DNA of 64,000 nt, from positions 15,340,849-15,404,848 of the forward strand of contig OZ026606.1 in NCBI GenBank assembly GCA_964020085.1, in the 5' to 3' direction. Source of the DNA: Micromussa lordhowensis (taxonomy: Eukaryota > Cnidaria > Anthozoa > Scleractinia > Lobophylliidae). The notes beneath the pieces are model-generated. The model searched no databases. It saw only the letters and a list, made by a program, of their open reading frames with translations, and had not been told where the DNA came from. The position numbers were made by a program, and so were the translations under genes. Below, piece after piece: positions 38,549-52,126 of this stretch; within the stretch, counting starts at the first letter, position 1; the number at the start of each line of letters is the position of its first letter.

Positions 38549-40300
38549 TCATCTCCTAATTAGAATGCACTTGAAGTGCAAACATAGGAGAACATTTTGC
38601 TGCAAACCGCGGCTCCATAAGTGTCCGTAGAGCAGAGTTATGACAAATTTGGCAAAGACACCTAAATCGGCCATTTTCTGAGATTTTGCCAAGGGGGGAC
38701 CAAGGCAAAATGGCCAAAAAAGTAGGCCGACTATGGGGGCTTCAAAAACACCCTGGCGCAAATCGCATCATCTCCTAATTAGAATGCACTTGAAGTGCAA
38801 ACATAGGAGAACATTTTGCTGCAAACCGCGGCTCCATAAGTTTCCGTAGAGCAGAGTTATGACAAATTTGGCAAAGACACCTAAATCGGCCATTTTCTGA
38901 GATTTTGCCAAGGGGGGACCAAGGCAAAATGGCCAAAAAAGTAGGCCGACTATGGGGGCTTCAAAAACACCCTGGCGCAAATCGCATCATCTCCTAATTA
39001 GAATGCACTTGAAGTGCAAACATAGGAGAACATTTTGCTGCAAACCGCGGCTCCATAAGTGTCCGTAGAGCAGAGTTATGACAAATTTGGCAAAGACACC
39101 TAAATCGGCCATTTTCTTAGATTTTGCCAAGGGGGGACCAAGGCAAAATGGCCAAAAAAGTAGGCCGACTATGGGGGCTTCAAAAACACCCTGGCGCAAA
39201 TCGCATCATCTCCTAATTAGAATGCACTTGAAGTGCAAACATAGGAGAACATTTTGCTGCAAACCGCGGCTCCATAAGTGTCCGTAGAGCAGAGTTATGA
39301 CAAATTTGGCAAAGACACCTAAATCGGCCATTTTCTTAGATTTTGCCAAGGGGGGACCAAGGCAAAATGGCCAAAAAAGTAGGCTGACTATGGGGGCTTC
39401 AAAAACACCCTGGCGCAAATCGCATCATCTCCTAATTAGAATGCACTTGAAGTGCAAACATAGGAGAACATTTTGCTGCAAACCGCGGCTCCATAAGTGT
39501 CCGTAGAGCAGAGTTATGACAAATTTGGCAAAGACACCTAAATCGGCCATTTTCTTAGATTTTGCCAAGGGGGGACCAAGGCAAAATGGCCAAAAAAGTA
39601 GGCCGACTATGGGGGCTTCAAAAACACCCTGGCGCAAATCGCATCATCTCCTAATTAGAATGCACTTGAAGTGCAAACATAGGAGAACATTTTGCTGCAA
39701 ACCGCGGCTCCATAAGTGTCCGTAGAGCAGAGTTATGACAAATTTGGCAAAGACACCTAAATCGGCCATTTTCTGAGATTTTGCCAAGGGGGGACCAAGG
39801 CAAAATGGCCAAAAAAGTAGGCCGACTATGGGGGCTTCAAAAACACCCTGGCGCAAATCGCATCATCTCCTAATTAGAATGCACTTGAAGTGCAAACATA
39901 GGAGAACATTTTGCTGCAAACCGCGGCTCCATAAGTGTCCGTAGAGCAGAGTTATGACAAATTTGGCAAAGACACCTAAATCGGCCATTTTCTGAGATTT
40001 TGCCAAGGGGGGACCAAGGCAAAATGGCCAAAAAAGTAGGCCGACTATGGGGGCTTCAAAAACACCCTGGCGCAAATCGCATCATCTCCTAATTAGAATG
40101 CACTTGAAGTGCAAACATAGGAGAACATTTTGCTGCAAACCGCGGCTCCATAAGTTTCCGTAGAGCAGAGTTATGACAAATTTGGCAAAGACACCTAAAT
40201 CGGCCATTTTCTGAGATTTTGCCAAGGGGGGACCAAGGCAAAATGGCCAAAAAAGTAGGCCGACTATGGGGGCTTCAAAAACACCCTGGCGCAAATCGCA
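38111..40300 (+). repeat. 10-monomer segment duplicated 5256 bp downstream (copy 1)
   Basis: The order N, K, C, N, k, K, k, C, C, N matches 43367-45556, exactly 24 monomers away. The k-K-k core occurs only in these two places. The flanks differ (C at 37892 versus N+S at 43148; C at 40301 versus K at 45557). The copies at 40301 (C) and 40520 (N) separate this segment from the next duplicated block. Confidence 0.85.
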
Positions 40301-40738
40301 TCATCTCCTAATTAGAATGCACTTGAAGTGCAAACATAGGAGAACATTTTGCTGCAAACCGCGGCTCCATAAGTGTCCGTAGAGCAGAGTTATGACAAAT
40401 TTGGCAAAGACACCTAAATCGGCCATTTTCTGAGATTTTGCCAAGGGGGGACCAAGGCAAAATGGCCAAAAAAGTAGGCCGACTATGGGGGCTTCAAAAA
40501 CACCCTGGCGCAAATCGCATCATCTCCTAATTAGAATGCACTTGAAGTGCAAACATAGGAGAACATTTTGCTGCAAACCGCGGCTCCATAAGTTTCCGTA
40601 GAGCAGAGTTATGACAAATTTGGCAAAGACACCTAAATCGGCCATTTTCTGAGATTTTGCCAAGGGGGGACCAAGGCAAAATGGCCAAAAAAGTAGGCCG
40701 ACTATGGGGGCTTCAAAAACACCCTGGCGCAAATCGCA

Positions 40739-42928
40739 TCATCTCCTAATTAAAATGCACTTGAAGTGCAAACATAGGAGAACATTTTGCTGCAAACCGC
40801 GGCTCCATAAGTGTACGTAGAGCAGAGTTATGACAAATTTGGCAAAGACACCTAAATCGGCCATTTTCTGAGATTTTGCCAAGGGGGGACCAAGGCAAAA
40901 TGGCCAAAAAAGTAGGCCGACTATGGGGGCTTCAAAAACACCCTGGCGCAAATCGCATCATCTCCTAATTAGAATGCACTTGAAGTGCAAACATAGGAGA
41001 ACATTTTGCTGCAAACCGCGGCTCCATAAGTTTCCGTAGAGCAGAGTTATGACAAATTTGGCAAAGACACCTAAATCGGCCATTTTCTGAGATTTTGCCA
41101 AGGGGGGACCAAGGCAAAATGGCCAAAAAAGTAGGCCGACTATGGGGGCTTCAAAAACACCCTGGCGCAAATCGCATCATCTCCTAATTAGAATGCACTT
41201 GAAGTGCAAACATAGGAGAACATTTTGCTGCAAACCGCGGCTCCATAAGTGTCCGTAGAGCAGAGTTATGACAAATTTGGCAAAGACACCTAAATCGGCC
41301 ATTTTCTTAGATTTTGCCAAGGGGGGACCAAGGCAAAATGGCCAAAAAAGTAGGCTGACTATGGGGGCTTCAAAAACACCCTGGCGCAAATCGCATCATC
41401 TCCTAATTAGAATGCACTTGAAGTGCAAACATAGGAGAACATTTTGCTGCAAACCGCGGCTCCATAAGTGTCCGTAGAGCAGAGTTATGACAAATTTGGC
41501 AAAGACACCTAAATCGGCCATTTTCTGAGATTTTGCCAAGGGGGGACCAAGGCAAAATGGCCAAAAAAGTAGGCCGACTATGGGGGCTTCAAAAACACCC
41601 TGGCGCAAATCGCATCATCTCCTAATTAGAATGCACTTGAAGTGCAAACATAGGAGAACATTTTGCTGCAAACCGCGGCTCCATAAGTTTCCGTAGAGCA
41701 GAGTTATGACAAATTTGGCAAAGACACCTAAATCGGCCATTTTCTGAGATTTTGCCAAGGGGGGACCAAGGCAAAATGGCCAAAAAAGTAGGCCGACTAT
41801 GGGGGTTTCAAAAACACCCTGGCGCAAATCGCATCATCTCCTAATTAGAATGCACTTGAAGTGCAAACATAGGAGAACATTTTGCTGCAAACCGCGGCTC
41901 CATAAGTGTCCGTAGAGCAGAGTTATGACAAATTTGGCAAAGACACTTAAATCGGCCATTTTCTTAGATTTTGCCAAGGGGGGACCAAGGCAAAATGGCC
42001 AAAAAAGTAGGCCGACTATGGGGGCTTCAAAAACACCCTGGCGCAAATCGCATCATCTCCTAATTAGAATGCACTTGAAGTGCAAACATAGGAGAACATT
42101 TTGCTGCAAACCGCGGCTCCATAAGTGTCCGTAGAGCAGAGTTATGACAAATTTGGCAAAGACACCTAAATCGGCCATTTTCTGAGATTTTGCCAAGGGG
42201 GGACCAAGGCAAAATGGCCAAAAAAGTAGGCCGATTATGGGGTCTTCAAAAACACCCTGGCGCAAATCGCATCATCTCCTAATTAGAATGCACTTGAAGT
42301 GCAAACATAGGAGAACATTTTGCTGCAAACCGCGGCTCCATAAGTGTCCGTAGAGCAGAGTTATGACAAATTTGGCAAAGACACCTAAATCGGCCATTTT
42401 CTGAGATTTTGCCAAGGGGGGACCAAGGCAAAATGGCCAAAAAAGTAGGCCGACTATGGGGGCTTCAAAAACACCCTGGCGCAAATCGCATCATCTCCTA
42501 ATTAGAATGCACTTGAAGTGCAAACATAGGAGAACATTTTGCTGCAAACCGCGGCTCCATAAGTGTCCGTAGAGCAGAGTTATGACAAATTTGGCAAAGA
42601 CACCTAAATCGGCCATTTTCTTAGATTTTGCCAAGGGGGGACCAAGGCAAAATGGCCAAAAAAGTAGGCCGACTATGGGGGCTTCAAAAACACCCTGGCG
42701 CAAATCGCATCATCTCCTAATTAGAATGCACTTAAAGTGCAAACATAGGAGAACATTTTGCTGCAAACCGCGGCTCCATAAGTGTCCGTAGAGCAGAGTT
42801 ATGACAAATTTGGCAAAGACACCTAAATCGGCCATTTTCTGAGATTTTGCCAAGGGGGGACCAAGGCAAAATGGCCAAAAAAGTAGGCCGACTATGGGGG
42901 CTTCAAAAACACCCTGGCGCAAATCGCA
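40739..42928 (+). repeat. 10-monomer segment, copy 2 of 32417-34606
   Basis: It has the same ten types in the same order as 32417-34606. Private changes since duplication are A at 15 in the first monomer, a C-to-T change at 41806, and two changes near 42235 and 42243. It contains the third 1314-bp hexamer (41615-42928). Confidence 0.88.
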
Positions 42929-43147
42929 TCATCTCCTAATTAGAATGCACTTGAAGTGCAAACATAGGAGAACATTTTGCTGCAAACCGCGGCTCCATAA
43001 GTGTCCGTAGAGCAGAGTTATGACAAATTTGGCAAAGACACCTAAATCGGCCATTTTCTGAGATTTTGCCAAGGGGGGACCAAGGCAAAATGGCCAAAAA
43101 AGTAGGCCGACTATGGGGGCTTCAAAAACACCCTGGCGCAAATCGCA

Positions 43148-43366
43148 TCATCTCCTAATTAGAATGCACTTGAAGTGCAAACATAGGAGAACATTTTGCT
43201 GCAAACCGCGGCTCCATAAGTTTCCGTAGAGCAGAGTTATGACAAATTTGGCAAAGACACCTAAATCGGCCATTTTCTGAGATTTTGCCAAGGGGGGACC
43301 AAGGCAAAATGGCCAAAAAAGTAGGCTGACTATGGGGGCTTCAAAAACACCCTGGCGCAAATCGCA
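43148..43366 (+). repeat. Recombinant-looking N+S monomer
   Basis: This copy has T at 75, G at 132 and T at 180, a combination seen nowhere else in the window. It sits exactly between two duplicated segments (40739-42928 and 43367-45556), separated from the first by one consensus copy (42929), so it may mark an exchange junction. Confidence 0.75.
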
Positions 43367-45556
43367 TCATCTCCTAATTAGAATGCACTTGAAGTGAAAA
43401 CATAGGAGAACATTTTGCTGCAAACCGCGGCTCCATAAGTTTCCGTAGAGCAGAGTTATGACAAATTTGGCAAAGACACCTAAATCGGCCATTTTCTGAG
43501 ATTTTGCCAAGGGGGGACCAAGGCAAAATGGCCAAAAAAGTAGGCCGACTATGGGGGCTTCAAAAACACCCTGGCGCAAATCGCATCATCTCCTAATTAG
43601 AATGCACTTGAAGTGCAAACATAGGAGAACATTTTGCTGCAAACCGCGGCTCCATAAGTGTCCGTAGAGCAGAGTTATGACAAATTTGGCAAAGACACCT
43701 AAATCGGCCATTTTCTTAGATTTTGCCAAGGGGGGACCAAGGCAAAATGGCCAAAAAAGTAGGCTGACTATGGGGGCTTCAAAAACACCCTGGCGCAAAT
43801 CGCATCATCTCCTAATTAGAATGCACTTGAAGTGCAAACATAGGAGAACATTTTGCTGCAAACCGCGGCTCCATAAGTGTCCGTAGAGCAGAGTTATGAC
43901 AAATTTGGCAAAGACACCTAAATCGGCCATTTTCTGAGATTTTGCCAAGGGGGGACCAAGGCAAAATGGCCAAAAAAGTAGGCCGACTATGGGGGCTTCA
44001 AAAACACCCTGGCGCAAATCGCATCATCTCCTAATTAGAATGCACTTGAAGTGCAAACATAGGAGAACATTTTGCTGCAAACCGCGGCTCCATAAGTTTC
44101 CGTAGAGCAGAGTTATGACAAATTTGGCAAAGACACCTAAATCGGCCATTTTCTGAGATTTTGCCAAGGGGGGACCAAGGCAAAATGGCCAAAAAAGTAG
44201 GCCGACTATGGGGGCTTCAAAAACACCCTGGCGCAAATCGCATCATCTCCTAATTAGAATGCACTTGAAGTGCAAACATAGGAGAACATTTTGCTGCAAA
44301 CCGCGGCTCCATAAGTGTCCGTAGAGCAGAGTTATGACAAATTTGGCAAAGACACCTAAATCGGCCATTTTCTTAGATTTTGCCAAGGGGGGACCAAGGC
44401 AAAATGGCCAAAAAAGTAGGCCGACTATGGGGGCTTCAAAAACACCCTGGCGCAAATCGCATCATCTCCTAATTAGAATGCACTTGAAGTGCAAACATAG
44501 GAGAACATTTTGCTGCAAACCGCGGCTCCATAAGTGTCCGTAGAGCAGAGTTATGACAAATTTGGCAAAGACACCTAAATCGGCCATTTTCTTAGATTTT
44601 GCCAAGGGGGGACCAAGGCAAAATGGCCAAAAAAGTAGGCTGACTATGGGGGCTTCAAAAACACCCTGGCGCAAATCGCATCATCTCCTAATTAGAATGC
44701 ACTTGAAGTGCAAACATAGGAGAACATTTTGCTGCAAACCGCGGCTCCATAAGTGTCCGTAGAGCAGAGTTATGACAAATTTGGCAAAGACACCTAAATC
44801 GGCCATTTTCTTAGATTTTGCCAAGGGGGGACCAAGGCAAAATGGCCAAAAAAGTAGGCCGACTATGGGGGCTTCAAAAACACCCTGGCGCAAATCGCAT
44901 CATCTCCTAATTAGAATGCACTTGAAGTGCAAACATAGGAGAACATTTTGCTGCAAACCGCGGCTCCATAAGTGTCCGTAGAGCAGAGTTATGACAAATT
45001 TGGCAAAGACACCTAAATCGGCCATTTTCTGAGATTTTGCCAAGGGGGGACCAAGGCAAAATGGCCAAAAAAGTAGGCCGACTATGGGGGCTTCAAAAAC
45101 ACCCTGGCGCAAATCGCATCATCTCCTAATTAGAATGCACTTGAAGTGCAAACATAGGAGAACATTTTGCTGCAAACCGCGGCTCCATAAGTGTCCGTAG
45201 AGCAGAGTTATGACAAATTTGGCAAAGACACCTAAATCGGCCATTTTCTGAGATTTTGCCAAGGGGGGACCAAGGCAAAATGGCCAAAAAAGTAGGCCGA
45301 CTATGGGGGCTTCAAAAACACCCTGGCGCAAATCGCATCATCTCCTAATTAGAATGCACTTGAAGTGCAAACATAGGAGAACATTTTGCTGCAAACCGCG
45401 GCTCCATAAGTTTCCGTAGAGCAGAGTTATGACAAATTTGGCAAAGACACCTAAATCGGCCATTTTCTGAGATTTTGCCAAGGGGGGACCAAGGCAAAAT
45501 GGCCAAAAAAGTAGGCCGACTATGGGGGCTTCAAAAACACCCTGGCGCAAATCGCA
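43367..45556 (+). repeat. 10-monomer segment, copy 2 of 38111-40300
   Basis: The types N, K, C, N, k, K, k, C, C, N are in the same order as 38111-40300. The first monomer has a private C-to-A change at 43397. Confidence 0.85.
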
Positions 45557-47527
45557 TCATCTCCTAATTAGAATGCACTTGAAGTGCAAACATAGGAGAA
45601 CATTTTGCTGCAAACCGCGGCTCCATAAGTGTCCGTAGAGCAGAGTTATGACAAATTTGGCAAAGACACCTAAATCGGCCATTTTCTTAGATTTTGCCAA
45701 GGGGGGACCAAGGCAAAATGGCCAAAAAAGTAGGCTGACTATGGGGGCTTCAAAAACACCCTGGCGCAAATCGCATCATCTCCTAATTAGAATGCACTTG
45801 AAGTGCAAACATAGGAGAACATTTTGCTGCAAACCGCGGCTCCATAAGTGTCCGTAGAGCAGAGTTATGACAAATTTGGCAAAGACACCTAAATCGGCCA
45901 TTTTCTGAGATTTTGCCAAGGGGGGACCAAGGCAAAATGGCCAAAAAAGTAGGCCGACTATGGGGGCTTCAAAAACACCCTGGCGCAAATCGCATCATCT
46001 CCTAATTAGAATGCACTTGAAGTGCAAACATAGGAGAACATTTTGCTGCAAACCGCGGCTCCATAAGTGTCCGTAGAGCAGAGTTATGACAAATTTGGCA
46101 AAGACACCTAAATCGGCCATTTTCTTAGATTTTGCCAAGGGGGGACCAAGGCAAAATGGCCAAAAAAGTAGGCTGACTATGGGGGCTTCAAAAACACCCT
46201 GGCGCAAATCGCATCATCTCCTAATTAGAATGCACTTGAAGTGCAAACATAGGAGAACATTTTGCTGCAAACCGCGGCTCCATAAGTGTCCGTAGAGCAG
46301 AGTTATGACAAATTTGGCAAAGACACCTAAATCGGCCATTTTCTTAGATTTTGCCAAGGGGGAACCAAGGCAAAATGGCCAAAAAAGTAGGCTGACTATG
46401 GGGGCTTCAAAAACACCCTGGCGCAAATCGCATCATCTCCTAATTAGAATGCACTTGAAGTGCAAACATAGGAGAACATTTTGCTGCAAACCGCGGCTCC
46501 ATAAGTGTCCGTAGAGCAGAGTTATGACAAATTTGGCAAAGACACCTAAATCGGCCATTTTCTGAGATTTTGCCAAGGGGGGACCAAGGCAAAATGGCCA
46601 AAAAAGTAGGCCGACTATGGGGGCTTCAAAAACACCCTGGCGCAAATCGCATCATCTCCTAATTAGAATGCACTTGAAGTGCAAACATAGGAGAACATTT
46701 TGCTGCAAACCGCGGCTCCATATGTTTCCGTAGAGCAGAGTTATGACAAATTTGGCAAAGACACCTAAATCGGCCATTTTCTGAGATTTTGCCAAGGGGG
46801 GACCAAGGCAAAATGGCCAAAAAAGTAGGCCGACTATGGGGGCTTCAAAAACACCCTGGCGCAAATCGCATCATCTCCTAATTAGAATGCACTTGAAGTG
46901 CAAACATAGGAGAACATTTTGCTGCAAACCGCGGCTCCATAAGTGTCCGTAGAGCAGAGTTATGACAAATTTGGCAAAGACACCTAAATCGGCCATTTTC
47001 TTAGATTTTGCCAAGGGGGGACCAAGGCAAAATGGCCAAAAAAGTAGGCCGACTATGGGGGCTTCAAAAACACCCTGGCGCAAATCGCATCATCTCCTAA
47101 TTAGAATGCACTTGAAGTGCAAACATAGGAGAACATTTTGCTGCAAACCGCGGCTCCATAAGTGTCCGTAGAGCAGAGTTATGACAAATTTGGCAAAGAC
47201 ACCTAAATCGGCCATTTTCTGAGATTTTGCCAAGGGGGGACCAAGGCAAAATGGCCAAAAAAGTAGGCCGACTATGGGGGCTTCAAAAACACCCTGGCGC
47301 AAATCGCATCATCTCCTAATTAGAATGCACTTGAAGTGCAAACATAGGAGAACATTTTGCTGCAAACCGCGGCTCCATAAGTGTCCGTAGAGCAGAGTTA
47401 TGACAAATTTGGCAAAGACACCTAGATCGGCCATTTTCTGAGATTTTGCCAAGGGGGGACCAAGGCAAAATGGCCAAAAAAGTAGGCTGACTATGGGGGC
47501 TTCAAAAACACCCTGGCGCAAATCGCA
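45557..47527 (+). repeat. Mosaic stretch K, C, K, K, C, N, k, C, S
   Basis: Nine monomers lie here without a clear higher-order period. The K copy at 46214 has a private G-to-A change in the six-G run, the N copy at 46652 has an A-to-T change at 46723, and the S copy at 47309 has an A-to-G change near 47425. K-K doublets occur here (45995-46432) and at 22346-22783. Confidence 0.8.
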
Positions 47528-50500
47528 TCATCTCCTAATTAGAATGCACTTGAAGTGCAAACATAGGAGAACATTTTGCTGCAAACCGCGGCTCCATAAG
47601 TGTCCGTAGAGCAGAGTTATGACAAATTTGGCAAAGACACCTAAATCGGCCATTTTCTGAGATTTTGCCAAGGGGGGACCAAGGCAAAATGGCCAAAAAA
47701 GTAGGCCGACTATGGGGGCTTCAAAAACACCCTGGCGCAAATTGCATCATCTCCTAATTAGAATGCACTTGAAGTGCAAACATAGGAGAACATTTTGCTG
47801 CAAACCGCGGCTCCATAAGTGTCCGTAGAGCAGAGTTATGACAAATTTGGCAAAGACACCTAAATCGGCCATTTTCTGAGATTTTGCCAAGGGGGGACCA
47901 AGGCAAAATGGCCAAAAAAGTAGGCCGACTATGGGGGCTTCAAAAACACCCTGGCGCAAATCGCATCATCTCCTAATTAGAATGCACTTGAAGCGCAAAC
48001 ATAGGAGAACATTTTGCTGCAAACCGCGGCTCCATAAGTGTCCGTAGAGCAGAGTTATGACAAATTTGGCAAAGACACCTAAATCGGCCATTTTCTGAGA
48101 TTTTTCCAAGGGGGGACCAAGGCAAAATGGCCAAAAAAGTAGGCCGACTATGGGGGCTTCAAAAACACCCTGGCGCAAATCGCATCATCTCCTAATTAGA
48201 ATGCACTTGAAGTGCAAACATAGGAGAACATTTTGCTGCAAACCGCGGCTCCATAAGTTTCCGTAGAGCAGAGTTATGACAAATTTGGCAAAGACACCTA
48301 AATCGGCCATTTTCTGAGATTTTGCCAAGGGGGGACCAAGGCAAAATGGCCAAAAAAGTAGGCCGACTATGGGGGCTTCAAAAACACCCTGGCGCAAATC
48401 GCATCATCTCCTAATTAGAATGCACTTGAAGTGCAAACATAGGAGAACATTTTGCTGCAAACCGCGGCTCCATAAGTGTCCGTAGAGCAGAGTTATGACA
48501 AATTTGGCAAAGACACCTAAATCGGCCATTTTCTGAGATTTTGCCAAGGGGGGACCAAGGCAAAATGGCCAAAAAAGTAGGCCGACTATGGGGGCTTCAA
48601 AAACACCCTGGCGCAAATCGCATCATCTCCTAATTAGAATGCACTTGAAGTGCAAACATAGGAGAACATTTTGCTGCAAACCGCGGCTCCATAAGTTTCC
48701 GTAGAGCAGAGTTATGACAAATTTGGCAAAGACACCTAAATCGGCCATTTTCTGAGATTTTGCCAAGGGGGGACCAAGGCAAAATGGCCAAAAAAGTAGG
48801 CCGACTATGGGGGCTTCAAAAACACCCTGGCGCAAATCGCATCATCTCCTAATTAGAATGCACTTGAAGTGCAAACATAGGAGAACATTTTGCTGCAAAC
48901 CGCGGCTCCATAAGTGTCCGTAGAGCAGAGTTATGACAAATTTGGCAAAGACACCTAAATCGGCCATTTTCTTAGATTTTGCCAAGGGGGGACCAAGGCA
49001 AAATGGCCAAAAAAGTAGGCTGACTATGGGGGCTTCAAAAACACCCTGGCGCAAATCGCATCATCTCCTAATTAGAATGCACTTGAAGTGCAAACATAGG
49101 AGAACATTTTGCTGCAAACCGCGGCTCCATAAGTGTCCGTAGAGCAGAGTTATGACAAATTTGGCAAAGACACCTAAATCGGCCATTTTCTGAGATTTTG
49201 CCAAGGGGGGACCAAGGCAAAATGGCCAAAAAAGTAGGCCGACTATGGGGGCTTCAAAAACACCCTGGCGCAAATTGCATCATCTCCTAATTAGAATGCA
49301 CTTGAAGTGCAAACATAGGAGAACATTTTGCTGCAAACCGCGGCTCCATAAGTGTCCGTAGAGCAGAGTTATGACAAATTTGGCAAAGACACCTAAATCG
49401 GCCATTTTCTGAGATTTTGCCAAGGGGGGACCAAGGCAAAATGGCCAAAAAAGTAGGCCGACTATGGGGGCTTCAAAAACACCCTGGCGCAAATCGCATC
49501 ATCTCCTAATTAGAATGCACTTGAAGTGCAAACATAGGAGAACATTTTGCTGCAAACCGCGGCTCCATAAGTGTCCGTAGAGCAGAGTTATGACAAATTT
49601 GGCAAAGACACCTAAATCGGCCATTTTCTGAGATTTTGCCAAGGGGGGACCAAGGCAAAATGGCCAAAAAAGTAGGCCGACTATGGGGGCTTCAAAAACA
49701 CCCTGGCGCAAATCGCATCATCTCCTAATTAGAATGCACTTGAAGTGCAAACATAGGAGAACATTTTGCTGCAAACCGCGGCTCCATAAGTTTCCGTAGA
49801 GCAGAGTTATGACAAATTTGGCAAAGACACCTAAATCGGCCATTTTCTGAGATTTTGCCAAGGGGGGACCAAGGCAAAATGGCCAAAAAAGTAGGCCGAC
49901 TATGGGGGCTTCAAAAACACCCTGGCGCAAATCGCATCATCTCCTAATTAGAATGCACTTGAAGTGCAAACATAGGAGAACATTTTGCTGCAAACCGCGG
50001 CTCCATAAGTGTCCGTAGAGCAGAGTTATGACAAATTTGGCAAAGACACCTAAATCGGCCATTTTCTTAGATTTTGCCAAGGGGGGACCAAGGCAAAATG
50101 GCCAAAAAAGTAGGCTGACTATGGGGGCTTCAAAAACACCCTGGCGCAAATCGCATCATCTCCTAATTAGAATGCACTTGAAGTGCAAACATAGGAGAAC
50201 ATTTTGCTGCAAACCGCGGCTCCATAAGTGTCCGTAGAGCAGAGTTATGACAAATTTGGCAAAGACACCTAAATCGGCCATTTTCTGAGATTTTGCCAAG
50301 GGGGGACCAAGGCAAAATGGCCAAAAAAGTAGGCCGACTATGGGGGCTTCAAAAACACCCTGGCGCAAATTGCATCATCTCCTAATTAGAATGCACTTGA
50401 AGTGCAAACATAGGAGAACATTTTGCTGCAAACCGCGGCTCCATAAGTGTCCGTAGAGCAGAGTTATGACAAATTTGGCAAAGACACCTAAATCGGCCAT

Positions 50501-52126
50501 TTTCTGAGATTTTGCCAAGGGGGGACCAAGGCAAAATGGCCAAAAAAGTAGGCCGACTATGGGGGCTTCAAAAACACCCTGGCGCAAATCGCATCATCTC
50601 TTAATTAGAATGCACTTGAAGTGCAAACATAGGAGAACATTTTGCTGCAAACCGCGGCTCCATAAGTGTCCGTAGAGCAGAGTTATGACAAATTTGGCAA
50701 AGACACCTAAATCGGCCATTTTCTGAGATTTTTCCAAGGGGGGACCAAGGCAAAATGGCCAAAAAAGTAGGCCGACTATGGGGGCTTCAAAAACACCCTG
50801 GCGCAAATCGCATCATCTCCTAATTAGAATGCACTTGAAGTGCAAACATAGGAGAACATTTTGCTGCAAACCGCGGCTCCATAAGTGTCCGTAGAGCAGA
50901 GTTATGACAAATTTGGCAAAGACACCTAAATCGGCCATTTTCTGAGATTTTGCCAAGGGGGGACCAAGGCAAAATGGCCAAAAAAGTAGGCCGACTATGG
51001 GGGCTTCAAAAACACCCTGGCGCAAATTGCATCATCTCCTAATTAGAATGCACTTGAAGTGCAAACATAGGAGAACATTTTGCTGCAAACCGCGGCTCCA
51101 TAAGTGTCCGTAGAGCAGAGTTATGACAAATTTGGCAAAGACACCTAAATCGGCCATTTTCTGAGATTTTGCCAAGGGGGGACCAAGGCAAAATGGCCAA
51201 AAAAGTAGGCCGACTATGGGGGCTTCAAAAACACCCTGGCGCAAATCGCATCATCTCCTAATTAGAATGCACTTGAAGTGCAAACATAGGAGAACATTTT
51301 GCTGCAAACCGCGGCTCCATAAGTTTCCGTAGAGCAGAGTTATGACAAATTTGGCAAAGACACCTAAATCGGCCATTTTCTGAGATTTTGCCAAGGGGGG
51401 ACCAAGGCAAAATGGCCAAAAAAGTAGGCCGACTATGGGGGCTTCAAAAACACCCTGGCGCAAATCGCATCATCTCCTAATTAGAATGCACTTGAAGTGC
51501 AAACATAGGAGAACATTTTGCTGCAAACCGCGGCTCCATAAGTGTCCGTAGAGCAGAGTTATGACAAATTTGGCAAAGACACCTAAATCGGCCATTTTCT
51601 GAGATTTTGCCAAGGGGGGACCAAGGCAAAATGGCCAAAAAAGTAGGCCGACTATGGGGGCTTCAAAAACACCCTGGCGCAAATCGCATCATCTCCTAAT
51701 TAGAATGCACTTGAAGTGCAAACATAGGAGAACATTTTGCTGCAAACCGCGGCTCCATAAGTTTCCGTAGAGCAGAGTTATGACAAATTTGGCAAAGACA
51801 CCTAAATCGGCCATTTTCTGAGATTTTGCCAAGGGGGGACCAAGGCAAAATGGCCAAAAAAGTAGGCCGACTATGGGGGCTTCAAAAACACCCTGGCGCA
51901 AATCGCATCATCTCCTAATTAGAATGCACTTGAAGTGCAAACATAGGAGAACATTTTGCTGCAAACCGCGGCTCCATAAGTGTCCGTAGAGCAGAGTTAT
52001 GACAAATTTGGCAAAGACACCTAAATCGGCCATTTTCTTAGATTTTGCCAAGGGGGGACCAAGGCAAAATGGCCAAAAAAGTAGGCTGACTATGGGGGCT
52101 TCAAAAACACCCTGGCGCAAATCGCA
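47528..52126 (+). repeat. Four related units led by a 216T monomer
   Basis: Four copies with T at 216 (47528, 49061, 50156, 50813) begin units read as: 216T-C-E-N-C-N-K; 216T-C-C-N-K; 216T-C-E; 216T-C-N-C-N-K. E denotes a copy with TTTTTCC in place of TTTTGCC (47966, 50594). The first unit equals the third plus the end of the fourth, with an extra 216T-C pair inserted. The E copies lie 2628 bp apart, while the trailing N-C-N-K copies lie 3066 bp apart. Confidence 0.85.
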
